Below, piece by piece: positions 9,166 through 17,889 of a stretch of 64,000 bases of DNA. This stretch comes from Pseudomonas triticicola. GTDB taxonomy: Bacteria > Pseudomonadota > Gammaproteobacteria > Pseudomonadales > Pseudomonadaceae. Position numbers and translations under genes: made by a program. The notes under the pieces were generated by a model. The model was not told where the DNA came from. It was given only the letters and a program-made list of their open reading frames with translations, and made no database searches. How positions within the stretch are numbered: position 1 is the stretch's first letter; every line of letters begins with the position of its first letter. The stretch lies in assembly GCF_019145375.1 (NCBI RefSeq), contig NZ_JAHSTX010000001.1, forward strand, positions 1,029,001 through 1,093,000. The letters run 5' to 3'.

Positions 9166-10397
9166 GCCTCCAATGCCTCCTCGATATCGAGAAGTTGATC
9201 GAATAAATCGTTGCCTTCGCGAAGCGATTCGTTGAGGTAATTATGGTCCGAAGGAATTCCTCCCGACATAGGCAGCTTCTCGATGCTTCCAGTCATTTCA
9301 TCAGCCTGATAAATCGCGAGCTCGTCAGCGTCGACCAGTGAGTGAAGCGGAACTACCTTTGCGAGCCGGGCTAACAGTTCCTCCGCATTTCTCTCAATTA
9401 TGGCGTCATGCAGATGCTTGCCTTGGACAGCGATTGTGAGATAACTCACCACATAAGGGCTGTGAGTCGTCAATACCAACCGATTTTCCTTACCCTGGTT
9501 ATTGAATTGCAAAAGGCTTTGCAATACGCCCCATTGCGAACGCGGGTATAGATTCTGTTCGGGTTCTTCCACGATGTTTATGAACGCAGTTTTATTGAAT
9601 CTCGATGATAATGCGGACAGAGCAATGCGACGCTGTTCCTCCGTCAGCGTCTCGACGGAGAAAATTTCCATGACTTCTTTCCTGAAGCGATCCAGCTCGT
9701 CAGTACTCATGGTTTCCGGGCGTTCTTCGCTTCTTTCTTCAACAGTATTGGCCAAGTAGTGGCTCACGAGATGCAGAGGCACTGCCGATTGAAAACCGCT
9801 GGAAGCATCGGCCAATCTCAGTTTGTAATCCGATTCCCGAATGTTGAGTATGTCATTCAGTTTGTCGTATTCGAGTTCTGCCTGATTGATCGGAAGCAGC
9901 AATGCGCCTTTTATATTGGCTTTCGCCGCGTCGAATTCAGTCAAGAACTCTTTGAGAGAGTCAGAAGAAAGTTTCAATTCCCGAGGGTGCCTGACATAAG
10001 CAATAAAGTTGCGCTCGGCAGGCACGTACATGATTTGAGGCAGGTGGTACTTTTTACCCGTCAATTCGCTGATATGAAGCTGCCCGCGCAGATACTTGAT
10101 GGCATACGCTTCACCTTCGTATTCGATTTCAGTTTCCGCAGAAAGATAATTTTCGAGCCGATGGTATGTCAGGTAGGGTCTGATAAATTTGTTTTTTCGC
10201 TCGAACCATTTGAGGTCATAGTCGCCTCGCACCAACGCCTTTTCAATCCATGAAAAAGTCGAATAAAGCTTGGCGAGTGTGCTTTTCCCCGAGCCTTGAT
10301 TGCCCACAAAAACGGTCACGCGTTTGAACTCTATCCAGCCATTGTTCTTCACACCATTGCGGATAGGGCCAAAATGCTTGACGCGTAGTCGGGTCAT
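9162..10397 (-). CDS. AAA/ABC-type ATPase of the OLD-like (AAA_15) group
   Basis: 411 residues, cytoplasmic. Visible in order: Walker A GNQGSGKST (32-40), YVPAERN (124-130), ABC-like signature ASSGFQS (198-204), Walker B with double acid FINIVEEPEQN (272-282), and the H-loop TTHSPY (310-315). This is the head of an SMC/OLD-type ATPase with a short helical insert and no Toprim domain, unlike true OLD proteins. GGAGTGATC gives a good ribosome site. It is the first gene of a two-gene unit with the downstream nuclease-like gene. Related ATPases occur in anti-phage systems (PARIS AriA, Septu PtuA), so a defence role is a reasonable inference. Confidence 0.85.
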   Translation of the reverse strand: MTRLRVKHFGPIRNGVKNNGWIEFKRVTVFVGNQGSGKSTLAKLYSTFSWIEKALVRGDYDLKWFERKNKFIRPYLTYHRLENYLSAETEIEYEGEAYAIKYLRGQLHISELTGKKYHLPQIMYVPAERNFIAYVRHPRELKLSSDSLKEFLTEFDAAKANIKGALLLPINQAELEYDKLNDILNIRESDYKLRLADASSGFQSAVPLHLVSHYLANTVEERSEERPETMSTDELDRFRKEVMEIFSVETLTEEQRRIALSALSSRFNKTAFINIVEEPEQNLYPRSQWGVLQSLLQFNNQGKENRLVLTTHSPYVVSYLTIAVQGKHLHDAIIERNAEELLARLAKVVPLHSLVDADELAIYQADEMTGSIEKLPMSGGIPSDHNYLNESLREGNDLFDQLLDIEEALEA

Positions 10398-10511
10398 TGA
10401 TCACTCCATAAAGACGAGCTGAGGCGGTATAGCGGTGCAGCATATCAGGGCGGGAAGGAAACGGGAGCGGGGAAATGCCAGGAGTACAGACAGGGCTTCA
10501 TTTTATTAGGT

Positions 10512-10544
10512 AAGGACTCTGCTCGTTTTCCGGCAGAGTCCTTT
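10512..10544 (-). terminator. Hairpin terminator after the NTF2-like gene
   Basis: AAGGACTCTGC pairs perfectly with GCAGAGTCCTT around a 10-base loop. It lies just past the stop of the gene at 10552 and upstream of the ATPase gene, so it isolates the island from read-through. Confidence 0.7.
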
Positions 10545-10551
10545 GCGTCTA

Positions 10552-10983
10552 TCAGAACCTGAACGCCTGTCGCCCCACCAGCAACCATTTCCCACCCTGT
10601 TTCTGCCAGATCTGAAAATTCTCGATCTCGGTCGGAATCACCTCGGTCCCTTTCAACGCCTGTGCGGAGAAGTGGTGACGCACCAGCGCGGTGTCACCCG
10701 AAATCGTGATGGTCTGCTTTTGCATTTCGAGGGTCTTGAACGCGCTGCGGCCGGTTTCGATGTCGGCGATGAATTCCTGCTTGTCCTGAATCTTGCCGCT
10801 GGAGTGGCCGTAGGTCAGGTTCGGCGCGGTGAGGGCGTTCAGTTCGGCGATGTCTTTGTGCAGCATCGCCTGGGTCAGATGATCGACCGCTTGGGCGACT
10901 TCCTTTTCCGCTGGGGCAGGGGCGGCCATGGCGCAGGCGCTGAAGGCGCAGAACAAGCCGATGAGGAGGCTGGACTTGGTCAT
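10552..10983 (-). CDS. Secreted NTF2-like (DUF4440/SnoaL) protein
   Basis: 143 residues with a Sec signal peptide (MTKSSLLIGLFCAFSACAMAAP, cleavage near residue 21). The mature domain has the cone-shaped NTF2-like pattern: a helical start VAQAVDHLTQAMLHKDIAELNAL, then strands ending in NFQIWQKQGGKWLLVGRQ. DUF4440 members of this size lack a known activity and may bind a small ligand in the periplasm. Its start is preceded by GGAAACAAC, a modest ribosome site. A hairpin terminator follows. Confidence 0.8.
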   Translation of the reverse strand: MTKSSLLIGLFCAFSACAMAAPAPAEKEVAQAVDHLTQAMLHKDIAELNALTAPNLTYGHSSGKIQDKQEFIADIETGRSAFKTLEMQKQTITISGDTALVRHHFSAQALKGTEVIPTEIENFQIWQKQGGKWLLVGRQAFRF

Positions 10984-11514
10984 GTTGTTTCCTTGTTGTT
11001 ATTGGAGGGAAATGACTGAAGTCGAATTCATCAGTCATCGTACAACGTAGCAGGTTATTTTCATGAAGAGCAACGCGCTGAGTGCACTGATTCGCGGGGT
11101 TGCGATGCGCATCGCGCAAATAAATTTGTCGGGACAGGTCGAAGTAGCGTCATGTTCCGTGCGCTTTAGCCGATAAGCTTCTGGGTGGAAAAAGACTTTC
11201 AAGTCGGGAACAGACGCGCGGGTTCGCCCTGACGTGATATTCTCCGCGCCAAATTTGCTTTGACTTAATTCGGTTGGCTGGCCTTTCGGGCGGGCCGACG
11301 GGATCCCTGTCGCTCAAGCAGCTGAAGCCAATAACGATAAGAAGTCAGTTCAGAAGGGACATTAACTGAGGTCGATGCCACATGTCGGCCTTGTGTGCCC
11401 ACCCGTCAATATTGAAGTGTGCGGAATTGCGCGACGCCAGCCTGAGCGTCAACACAGCGCAACGCAGACTGATAACAACGACGGGCGGAAGGCGTTTTAT
11501 CATAGGTGCAACAG
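10984..11514. other. 530-bp intergenic region upstream of mqo
   Basis: No open frame here looks coding on either strand. It must hold the promoter of the leftward NTF2-like gene and that of mqo. A patch at 11270-11300 contains the self-complementary GGCCTTTCGGGCGGGCC, which could form a hairpin in an mqo leader. I see no recognised riboswitch or repeat family. Confidence 0.4.
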
Positions 11515-13161
11515 ATGTTTAAGAAAGTGAACACAGCCTTGCTCGGTCTGGCTTTGGCGATGGGGATGTCGTCTGCCAATGCTGCCGAAGCCAAGAAAGT
11601 TGACGTCCTGCTGATCGGCGGCGGCATCATGAGCACCACCCTGGGTGTGTGGATCAATGAGCTGGAACCGACCTGGTCGATGGAAATGGTCGAGCGCCTC
11701 GATGGCGTCGCCTTGGAAAGCTCCAACGGCTGGAATAACGCCGGTACCGGTCACTCGGCTCTTGCCGAGCTGAACTACACCCCGGAAGACGACAAGGGCA
11801 ACGTAACCATCCCGAAAGCTGTCGAGATCAACGAAGCGTTCCAGGTTTCCCGTCAGTTCTGGGCCTGGCAGGTTCAGCAGGGCGTGCTGAAAAACCCTCG
11901 CTCGTTCATCAACACCACTCCGCACATGAGCTTCGTGTGGGGCGATGACAACATCAAGTTCCTGAAAAAGCGCTACGAAGCCCTGCAGGCGAGCCCGCTG
12001 TTCGCTGGCATGCAGTACTCCGAAGACCCGGCTGTGATCAAGAAGTGGGTACCGCTGATGATGGAAGGGCGTGACCCGAACCAGAAAATCGCGGCCACCT
12101 GGAGCCCGCTGGGTACGGACATGAACTTCGGCGAAATCACCCGCCAGTTCGCCGCTCACCTGCAGACCAAACCCAACTTCGATCTGAAACTGTCGAGCGA
12201 AGTCGAAGACATCACCAAGAACGCCGATGGCACCTGGCGTGTGAGCTACAAAAACCTCAAAGACGGCAGCAAGACCGAAACCGACGCCAAGTTCGTGTTC
12301 ATTGGCGCTGGCGGCGGTGCCCTGCACCTGCTGCAGAAGTCGGGCATTCCTGAAGCGAAGGAATACGCAGGCTTCCCGGTTGGCGGTTCGTTCCTGGTGA
12401 CCGAGAACCCGACGATTGCCGAGCAGCACCTGGCCAAGGCTTACGGCAAGGCTTCGGTTGGCGCGCCACCGATGTCGGTTCCGCACCTGGACACCCGTGT
12501 CCTGGATGGCAAGCGCGTCATTCTGTTTGGCCCGTTCGCGACCTTCAGCACCAAGTTCCTCAAGGAAGGTTCGTACTTCGACCTGCTGACCAGCACCACC
12601 ACCCACAACATCTGGCCAATGACCAAGGTCGGCATCAAGGAATACCCGCTGGTCGAGTACCTTGCCGGTCAGTTGATGCTGTCGGATGAAGACCGTCTGA
12701 ACGCGCTGAAGGAATACTTCCCGAACGCCAAAGCCGAAGACTGGCGCCTGTGGCAAGCCGGCCAGCGCGTGCAAATCATCAAGCGTGATGAAGCCGCTGG
12801 CGGCGTGCTGAAACTGGGCACCGAGATCGTTGCTTCGCAGGACGGCTCGATCGCCGGCCTGCTGGGCGCATCGCCAGGCGCGTCGACCGCTGCACCGATC
12901 ATGCTGAGCGTGCTGCAGAAAGTCTTCAAAGACAAAGTCGCAACCCCTGAGTGGCAGACCAAGCTGCACCAGATCGTGCCGAGCTATGGCACCCAGCTGA
13001 ACAGCGATCCGGCCAAAGTGGCTGCCGAGTGGGCTTACACCGCGAAAATCCTCGAACTGCCGACGCCTCCAGCGATCGGTCAGGTAGCTGCTCCGGCGGC
13101 ACCTGCGGCTGACAAAACCGTAGCGCCGAAGGAAAACGCTGCACGTGACATGGCTCTGTAA
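11515..13161 (+). CDS. mqo: Malate:quinone oxidoreductase
   Basis: FAD-dependent, membrane-associated enzyme oxidising malate to oxaloacetate and passing electrons to quinone, replacing NAD malate dehydrogenase in the TCA cycle of many pseudomonads. 548 residues. The nucleotide-binding motif is [16 protein letters not shown] near residue 27, followed by the family block [17 protein letters not shown]. An N-terminal leader-like stretch ([16 protein letters not shown]) precedes it, as in one class of Pseudomonas Mqo. The C-terminus is an Ala/Pro-rich tail. ATG 11515 with AGG five bases upstream is preferred to the GTG at 11506. A terminator follows. Confidence 0.96.
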   Translation: MFKKVNTALLGLALAMGMSSANAAEAKKVDVLLIGGGIMSTTLGVWINELEPTWSMEMVERLDGVALESSNGWNNAGTGHSALAELNYTPEDDKGNVTIPKAVEINEAFQVSRQFWAWQVQQGVLKNPRSFINTTPHMSFVWGDDNIKFLKKRYEALQASPLFAGMQYSEDPAVIKKWVPLMMEGRDPNQKIAATWSPLGTDMNFGEITRQFAAHLQTKPNFDLKLSSEVEDITKNADGTWRVSYKNLKDGSKTETDAKFVFIGAGGGALHLLQKSGIPEAKEYAGFPVGGSFLVTENPTIAEQHLAKAYGKASVGAPPMSVPHLDTRVLDGKRVILFGPFATFSTKFLKEGSYFDLLTSTTTHNIWPMTKVGIKEYPLVEYLAGQLMLSDEDRLNALKEYFPNAKAEDWRLWQAGQRVQIIKRDEAAGGVLKLGTEIVASQDGSIAGLLGASPGASTAAPIMLSVLQKVFKDKVATPEWQTKLHQIVPSYGTQLNSDPAKVAAEWAYTAKILELPTPPAIGQVAAPAAPAADKTVAPKENAARDMAL

Positions 13162-13178
13162 GCAGAACCCTGACACAC

Positions 13179-13217
13179 AAAAACCCACTGAACCGGCGAC
13201 GGTCAGTGGGTTTTTTA
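13179..13217 (+). terminator. Rho-independent terminator of mqo
   Basis: The stem AACCCACTGA...TCAGTGGGTT is followed by six T. It is also bidirectional for the converging gene at 13250, having A-rich sequence on its other side. Confidence 0.92.
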
Positions 13218-13249
13218 TTCCTGGTTGGTAGGAGCTGCGGTGATTGGAC

Positions 13250-13678
13250 TCAGGCTTTTGTGGATGCCAGATAAGCCCCCAAGCGCCGACCCATCTCTTC
13301 GCCCAGTGCCTGCAACCCGCTCAGCGGCCGCACCATCACTTCGAACTCGACGATCTTGCCGTGCTCATCGAAGCGAATCATGTCGATGCCCTTGAGTTCC
13401 TTGCTGCCGACCCTGGCGCTGAATTCGAGAATCACATTCAGGCCATCCGCCGTCGCCAACTCGCGGTGGTAGGCGAAATCTTCGAAGACTTCAAACACGG
13501 TGTTGAGGATCATCGCCACCACTGGCGCGCCGGGGTAGGGCGTATGGGCCATGGGCGAGCGGAACACCGCTTGCGGTTCGAGCAGTTCGGGCAGGGCTTT
13601 GAGATTGCCGCTGCGGATCATCTCGTGCCAGCGCGCGAGGGATGCGGCGACGTTGGGCTGCAAGGCGAGGTCGGGCAT
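13250..13678 (-). CDS. Nuclear transport factor 2-like (SnoaL-type) protein
   Basis: 142 residues, cytoplasmic, without a signal peptide. The fold pattern is recognisable from the N-terminal helix (ARWHEMIRSGNLKALPELL) and the strands RVGSKELKGIDMIRFDEHGKI and EFEVMVRPLSGL, typical of SnoaL-like small-ligand enzymes or binders. The start at 13678 has GGAGTGACC in front of it; the frame extends upstream to 13846 but without a ribosome site. Catalytic residues cannot be assigned with confidence. Confidence 0.8.
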   Translation of the reverse strand: MPDLALQPNVAASLARWHEMIRSGNLKALPELLEPQAVFRSPMAHTPYPGAPVVAMILNTVFEVFEDFAYHRELATADGLNVILEFSARVGSKELKGIDMIRFDEHGKIVEFEVMVRPLSGLQALGEEMGRRLGAYLASTKA

Positions 13679-13939
13679 GGTCACTCCGGTTTTTCTTGTT
13701 GTCGGTCGGCAATGACTGTAGATCAACCGCGCCGAAAGTGGATCCTCAAGTCTCAGCCTGAATACCGCTTCATGCCCGAAGCGGATCAGATGCGCATCTG
13801 ATCCGTATTTTTCTGTTTCATCTGCCTCTGTATTCAGTACAGCCACAGGCTCAGAATGCCCCGGCAGTGCGGCCAGTCACCCTCCGACCTCATCCCGCAG
13901 CGTCCGGTGCACCGCACACCCAGCCTCAAGGAGCGCAAC

Positions 13940-14023
13940 ATGTACAAGATGGCGATTTTTCTCGGCGGCTTTCTGACCTTGACCATTCTGATTGGCGTGC
14001 TGGCGACGATCTCTCCAGTCTGA
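13940..14023 (+). CDS. 27-residue single-membrane-helix small protein
   Basis: A very short reading frame starting MYKMAIFLGG and ending TISPV, almost entirely one hydrophobic helix. It has an ideal ribosome site (AAGGAG, six bases before ATG). It sits 97 bases upstream of the DUF1264 lipoprotein gene on the same strand, so the two may be co-transcribed. The strong Shine-Dalgarno and clean hydrophobic composition argue for real translation. Function is unknown; small membrane peptides of this kind often modulate larger membrane proteins. Confidence 0.6.
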   Translation: MYKMAIFLGGFLTLTILIGVLATISPV

Positions 14024-14119
14024 TCCGCACGCAGCTTTTTCGAACTCTGCCGATCTCCTGCTTTCAGTTGCAGAACAGGGCCAGCACGCGCCCGTCACTG
14101 AAAGTTCGAGGAGTGAAAC

Positions 14120-14923
14120 ATGCGTACGACAACCTCGCAGGGACGTTGGGTTCCCATAGGTTTGATGGTCGCCGCGTTGACCGGTTGCGCCATGAGCAAC
14201 ACCGATTCGCCGGTGCAGACGCCCGGCCAGGCCAAGGCGTCCGACACGGAAATGCTCGAAGTCGGCGCGCAGTGGTTGCAGGACAAGCCGCCAATTCGCG
14301 CGTTGAACATGTACCTCGATGGTTTCCATTTTTACAACGGTCATCCCGGCGCGCAGATGGAAGCGCACCACTACTGCTCGGCGCTCAACGAAGAAGTGTT
14401 CCAGTGCGTGATCTACGACGGCAACACCGCTGAAGCCAAGCTGATGGGCGTCGAATACATCATCAGCCAGCGGCTGTTCACGCAATTGCCGGCAAAAGAG
14501 AAAGCCTTGTGGCACAGCCACGCTCACGAAGTCAGTTCTGGCCAGTTGGTCGCTCCGGGCATCCCGCAAGTGGCAGAAACGCGCTTGATGGAAAAACTCG
14601 CCAATACCTACGGCAAGACCTGGCACACCTGGCACACCGATCAGGACAAGCAACTGCCGCTGGGCGTGCCGCAGTTGATGATGGGCTTTACCGCTGACGG
14701 TCAGGCCGATGCGCAAATGGTCCGCCAGCGCGATCAGCGCCTGGGCATCGACAGTGCCGAGAAGAAAAAGGCCCGCGCCGAGATCAAACCGGGGCCTGTC
14801 GCAACGGGGGCTGATGCGTGGCAGAAGGGTAATGTCATCCAGCTCAACGACCCGACCGGCCATCAACACGTCATGCCGCGTCCGGCCACGGCAAGCGATG
14901 AGAATGCGCGGAGTCAGCCGTGA
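14120..14923 (+). CDS. DUF1264 (OBAP-like) lipoprotein
   Basis: 267 residues with a lipoprotein signal peptide and lipobox LTGC (Cys near residue 23). The domain resembles the DUF1264 family, also known from plant oil-body-associated proteins. The blocks YLDGFHFYNGHPGAQMEAHHYC, QCVIYDGN and KLMGVEYIISQRLFTQLP are characteristic, as is WHSHAHEVSSGQLVAPG. Conserved histidines suggest metal or ligand binding, but no activity is established. GAGGAG precedes the ATG closely. It is probably outer- or inner-membrane anchored facing the periplasm. It ends two bases before the converging CAP gene. Confidence 0.85.
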   Translation: MRTTTSQGRWVPIGLMVAALTGCAMSNTDSPVQTPGQAKASDTEMLEVGAQWLQDKPPIRALNMYLDGFHFYNGHPGAQMEAHHYCSALNEEVFQCVIYDGNTAEAKLMGVEYIISQRLFTQLPAKEKALWHSHAHEVSSGQLVAPGIPQVAETRLMEKLANTYGKTWHTWHTDQDKQLPLGVPQLMMGFTADGQADAQMVRQRDQRLGIDSAEKKKARAEIKPGPVATGADAWQKGNVIQLNDPTGHQHVMPRPATASDENARSQP

Positions 14924-14924
14924 T

Positions 14925-15791
14925 TTACGGCGCGCCGAACAGCATCGTCCAGTAAACGCCGTCGTCGCTGCGCGTTTCGCTGGCGAAGCCGGCGCCGACC
15001 TGAGTGAACATCGGGTTCATCAGGTTGGCGCAGTGGCCCGGGCTGGCCAGCCAGCCGGCCATGGCTTTGCCTGGTGAGCTTTGTCCGGCAGCGATATTTT
15101 CCCCGACCTGGCGGCCGCGATAACCGGCAGCACGGGCGCGGTCGGCCGGCATGTCACCGTCGGGATCGCGGTGGGCGAAATAATTGCCGTAAGCCATGGC
15201 TTTGCTGTGGCCCTGAGCCGCTGCGCCGAGGGCGGCATTCCAGCTCAATGGTCGCGTGGCGGCAAAACGCTGGCGGCCGCACATGCGCGGCCGGGCGCGG
15301 GCGGCGTTGACCTCGGCGAGCAGCGCCTTGCCGACGCTGCGGTTGTCACCGACGCGGCTGTCGAGCACCGGTTGCGCCAGCACCACCTGCCATTGATTGC
15401 GCGAATGGCTGACGCCGATGTCGGCGTAGTTCGCATCCAGCAAGGCAGCGCAATAATCGCTCTGCAACTGATCGAAGGCCTCGTCGGCGTCTTCGGCTCC
15501 GATAATGCGGATGCTGCGCACCGTGATTGCTGAATAGCCGGAAGACTTCAACGCCTCGCGCATGCCGCCGCCGTAGCGATAGCCGATCGGCAAGGCCAGA
15601 TTCGACTTCAAAGCCAAAGGCGCCAGACGCTGCGCAGGGCGGCGGTCGCAGCGTTGCGGATGGGCGCGGTAATCATTGATGGCGGCCACCAGCTCGCGCT
15701 CCGCACTGGCGTGGGCGGATTCAGTGAAAAAAGGAAACAGACTCAGCAGGCACAGCGAAACGAAGCGAGACGAACGAACGGCGTGGCGCAT
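14925..15791 (-). CDS. Secreted CAP-domain (SCP/PR-1) protein
   Basis: 288 residues with a Sec signal peptide (FVSLCLLSLFPFFTESAHA). The C-terminal half is a CAP domain: GHSKAMAYGNYFAHRDPDGD, VGENIAAGQSSPGKAMAGWL and SPGHCANLMNPMFTQVG supply the His/Glu/Glu/His tetrad typical of the fold. The N-terminal 130 residues look like a partly degenerate repeat of the same fold (ELVAAINDYRAHPQRC). Bacterial CAP proteins are exported and of mostly unknown function. Confidence 0.88.
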   Translation of the reverse strand: MRHAVRSSRFVSLCLLSLFPFFTESAHASAERELVAAINDYRAHPQRCDRRPAQRLAPLALKSNLALPIGYRYGGGMREALKSSGYSAITVRSIRIIGAEDADEAFDQLQSDYCAALLDANYADIGVSHSRNQWQVVLAQPVLDSRVGDNRSVGKALLAEVNAARARPRMCGRQRFAATRPLSWNAALGAAAQGHSKAMAYGNYFAHRDPDGDMPADRARAAGYRGRQVGENIAAGQSSPGKAMAGWLASPGHCANLMNPMFTQVGAGFASETRSDDGVYWTMLFGAP

Positions 15792-15925
15792 GGGACGGAC
15801 AGCTCTGAAAGGGGACAGCGCTAGAGTGAGGCAGCCGTGTGTGGCGGCGCGGATAGGACTGGGTTTTCTGGACTTGGTTCAGTGGCGGCAATGCAATTGA
15901 ATTGCTGTTGTTTGAACCGCGGTCT

Positions 15926-15998
15926 TCGCGAGCAGGCTCGCTCCCACATAGCGCTTACGGCGTACTCGAAACAACTGTGGGAGCGAGCCTGCTCGCGA
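15926..15998. repeat. BIME, divergent REP pair (73 bp)
   Basis: TCGCGAGCAGGCTCGCTCCCAC is followed by its inverted copy, the opposite order to the pair at 31-118. The inner spacer is slightly longer than in the other divergent pairs. Confidence 0.88.
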
Positions 15999-16041
15999 AG
16001 ACGCCGCTCCGGTCAACCCCTCTATCACTGGCAAACAACCA

Positions 16042-16812
16042 CTAGCGATTCAACACATCCCCCATCCACCGCAAATACTCCCCCCGCTCGGAAATGGAGT
16101 TATGCCCCGAGTCCGGCACCACCTTCAGCGTCGCCACGCCCGCAGGAAAACTCTCGAACAAGCGCTGCGTGCTGCTGCGTCCAATCACGTCGTCATCGCT
16201 GGCCGCCAACAGCAACGTCGGCGTGCGGATATGCGCCGCGTACTTGCCCGATTCAAAACGATCCTTGAGCAACCACTTCACCGGCACCCACGGGTATTGC
16301 CGTGCGGCGATTTCCTCGAGGCTGTTGAACGGCGTCACCAGAATCAGATTGTGCACCGGCCGCTGACTGGCCAGGCGCACCGCCACCCCCGAACCGAGGC
16401 TTCGACCGACCACGGCGACTTGCGAATGAGTGGCATAGACCTGATCGAACAGCGCCAGCGCATCTTCGGCAATCGCGGCTTCCGATGGCGAGCCGGTGCT
16501 GCCAGCAAAACCCCGGTAATGCAGGAAATACAGCGCGTAGTCAGGAAACGCCTCAGTGAATTCCGGCAGATTTCGCGATACGTCCTCGGCATTGCCGCCG
16601 AAATAAATCAGTGCGCGCGATCCGCTGCGCTTTCGGGTTGTCACCCAGACCTCGGCATCCGGCATTGACAGTTTCAATCGCGAATCCGCCGCAACCACGG
16701 CGGCAGGCTGGGGAAACCAGATCAGCGAGCGCTGAAACACGAACAGCCCGGCGCACAGCACCAAGTACACGGCAATGATGAAAACGACGAGTGACATCAG
16801 GGTTCGAGACAT
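16042..16812 (-). CDS. Membrane-anchored alpha/beta hydrolase (BEM46-like)
   Basis: 256 residues. A single N-terminal membrane helix (LMSLVVFIIAVYLVLCAGLFVF) anchors a serine hydrolase domain. The nucleophile elbow is VVGRSLGSGVAV (GxSxG), the oxyanion region lies at LIYFGGNAEDVS, an acid is likely in LLLAASDDDVIG, and the catalytic His is in VPDSGHNSIS. The arrangement matches the BEM46/YfhR family of unknown substrate. It is probably expressed alone. Confidence 0.88.
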   Translation of the reverse strand: MSRTLMSLVVFIIAVYLVLCAGLFVFQRSLIWFPQPAAVVAADSRLKLSMPDAEVWVTTRKRSGSRALIYFGGNAEDVSRNLPEFTEAFPDYALYFLHYRGFAGSTGSPSEAAIAEDALALFDQVYATHSQVAVVGRSLGSGVAVRLASQRPVHNLILVTPFNSLEEIAARQYPWVPVKWLLKDRFESGKYAAHIRTPTLLLAASDDDVIGRSSTQRLFESFPAGVATLKVVPDSGHNSISERGEYLRWMGDVLNR

Positions 16813-16923
16813 TCGGCTACTTTTAACGGGGAGAGAGGTTGGCTGTGGCAGTGTAGTTCAGCGACTGCGCCTGACAGCCGGCGCACACACCGTGCAACAG
16901 ATCCGCGCAGCAGGAGGACTCGC

Positions 16924-17070
16924 ATGCGCCACACTGAGAGTTACTCCCGTCGCCGCTTGCTCACGTTGGCTGCCCAAGCTGCGGCGCTGTTCACCATTGA
17001 TCGGGCGTTGGCCGGCAGCGTAGCGCCGACCGCCACTGCGCCGCCCACGGCAGGAGACCAGACCATGTAG
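16924..17070 (+). pseudogene. Severed Tat-signal N-terminus of the aldo/keto reductase
   Basis: From ATG 16924, preceded by AGGAGG, 48 codons encode a twin-arginine signal peptide: SYSRRRLLTLAAQAAALF, then an Ala/Pro-rich linker. TAG at 17068-17070 ends it. The same frame continues without further stops through the aldo/keto reductase at 17107. The natural reading is one exported Tat reductase in which a sense codon, probably CAG (Gln), has become TAG. Either the strain has lost the export signal by mutation or the base is a sequencing error. Confidence 0.75.
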
Positions 17071-17106
17071 ACCCGCGCCATCCCTTCCAGCTCCGAGGCA
17101 CTGCCC

Positions 17107-17883
17107 ATGGTTGGGTTGGGCACCTATCGCGGTTTCGACGTCGCGCCGGGCGATCCGGTTTACCGGCAGTTGCCCGCCGTGCTCGAAGCGCTGTTCAGGA
17201 AGGGCGGCACGCTGATCGACAGCTCACCCATGTACGGCCGCGCCGAGCAGACCACCGGTGAATTGCTGTCGATCCACGAACCACGCTCGCCGGCGTTCCT
17301 CGCCACCAAGGTGTGGACGCGCGGGCGCGAGGAGGGCATCGCGCAGATGGAGCAGTCCTTCAGCCTGCTGCAAACCGAGCGCATCGACCTGATGCAGATT
17401 CACAACCTGCTCGACTGGCAAACCCACTTGCCAACCCTGCGCGAATGGCAGGAGCAGGGGCGGATTCGCTACATCGGCATCACTCATTACACCTCGTCGG
17501 CCTATGACGAGGTCGAGGCCGTGCTGAAAGCCGAAAAGCTGGATTTTCTGCAGATCAACTACGCCCTCGATGATCGCGCGGTCGAGAAACGCATCCTGCC
17601 GCTGTGCCGCGAGCGTGGGGTGGCGGTGATTTGTAATCGGCCGTTTGGCGGCGGTGATTTGCTCGCCCGGCTCAAGGGCAAGCCGCTGCCGGCCTGGGTC
17701 TCGGATGTAAAGGTCAACAGCTGGCCGCAACTGGCGCTGAAATTTCTCCTGGCGCATCCGGCGGTGACCTGTGTGATTCCCGGGACCAGCAATCCGCGCT
17801 ACATGGCTGACAACGCCGGAGCCGGTTTCGGGCCGATGCTGACCGATGCGCAGCGGCATCAATTGATTGCGTTGCTGGGCTGA
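17107..17883 (+). CDS. Aldo/keto reductase, separated from its Tat signal by an in-frame TAG
   Basis: The remaining 258 residues form a nearly complete aldo/keto reductase barrel: MVGLGTYRGFDV, the active-site segment LIDSSPMYGRAE, LATKVWTRG with the catalytic lysine, IHNLLDWQTH, and the NADPH-loop region ICNRPFGGGDLL. It would reduce a carbonyl using NADPH. ATG 17107 lacks a convincing ribosome site, so efficient restart is doubtful. The true gene start is probably 16924, making this the body of a damaged gene. If restarted, the product would stay in the cytoplasm. Confidence 0.8.
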   Translation: MVGLGTYRGFDVAPGDPVYRQLPAVLEALFRKGGTLIDSSPMYGRAEQTTGELLSIHEPRSPAFLATKVWTRGREEGIAQMEQSFSLLQTERIDLMQIHNLLDWQTHLPTLREWQEQGRIRYIGITHYTSSAYDEVEAVLKAEKLDFLQINYALDDRAVEKRILPLCRERGVAVICNRPFGGGDLLARLKGKPLPAWVSDVKVNSWPQLALKFLLAHPAVTCVIPGTSNPRYMADNAGAGFGPMLTDAQRHQLIALLG

Positions 17884-17889
17884 GCCGGG

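Noticed and set aside
9162..10397. True OLD-family nuclease
   Set aside because: The C-terminal Toprim domain is absent; only the ATPase head is present.
11500..13188. 562-codon frame opposite mqo
   Set aside because: Antisense shadow of mqo; the plus strand has full family motifs.
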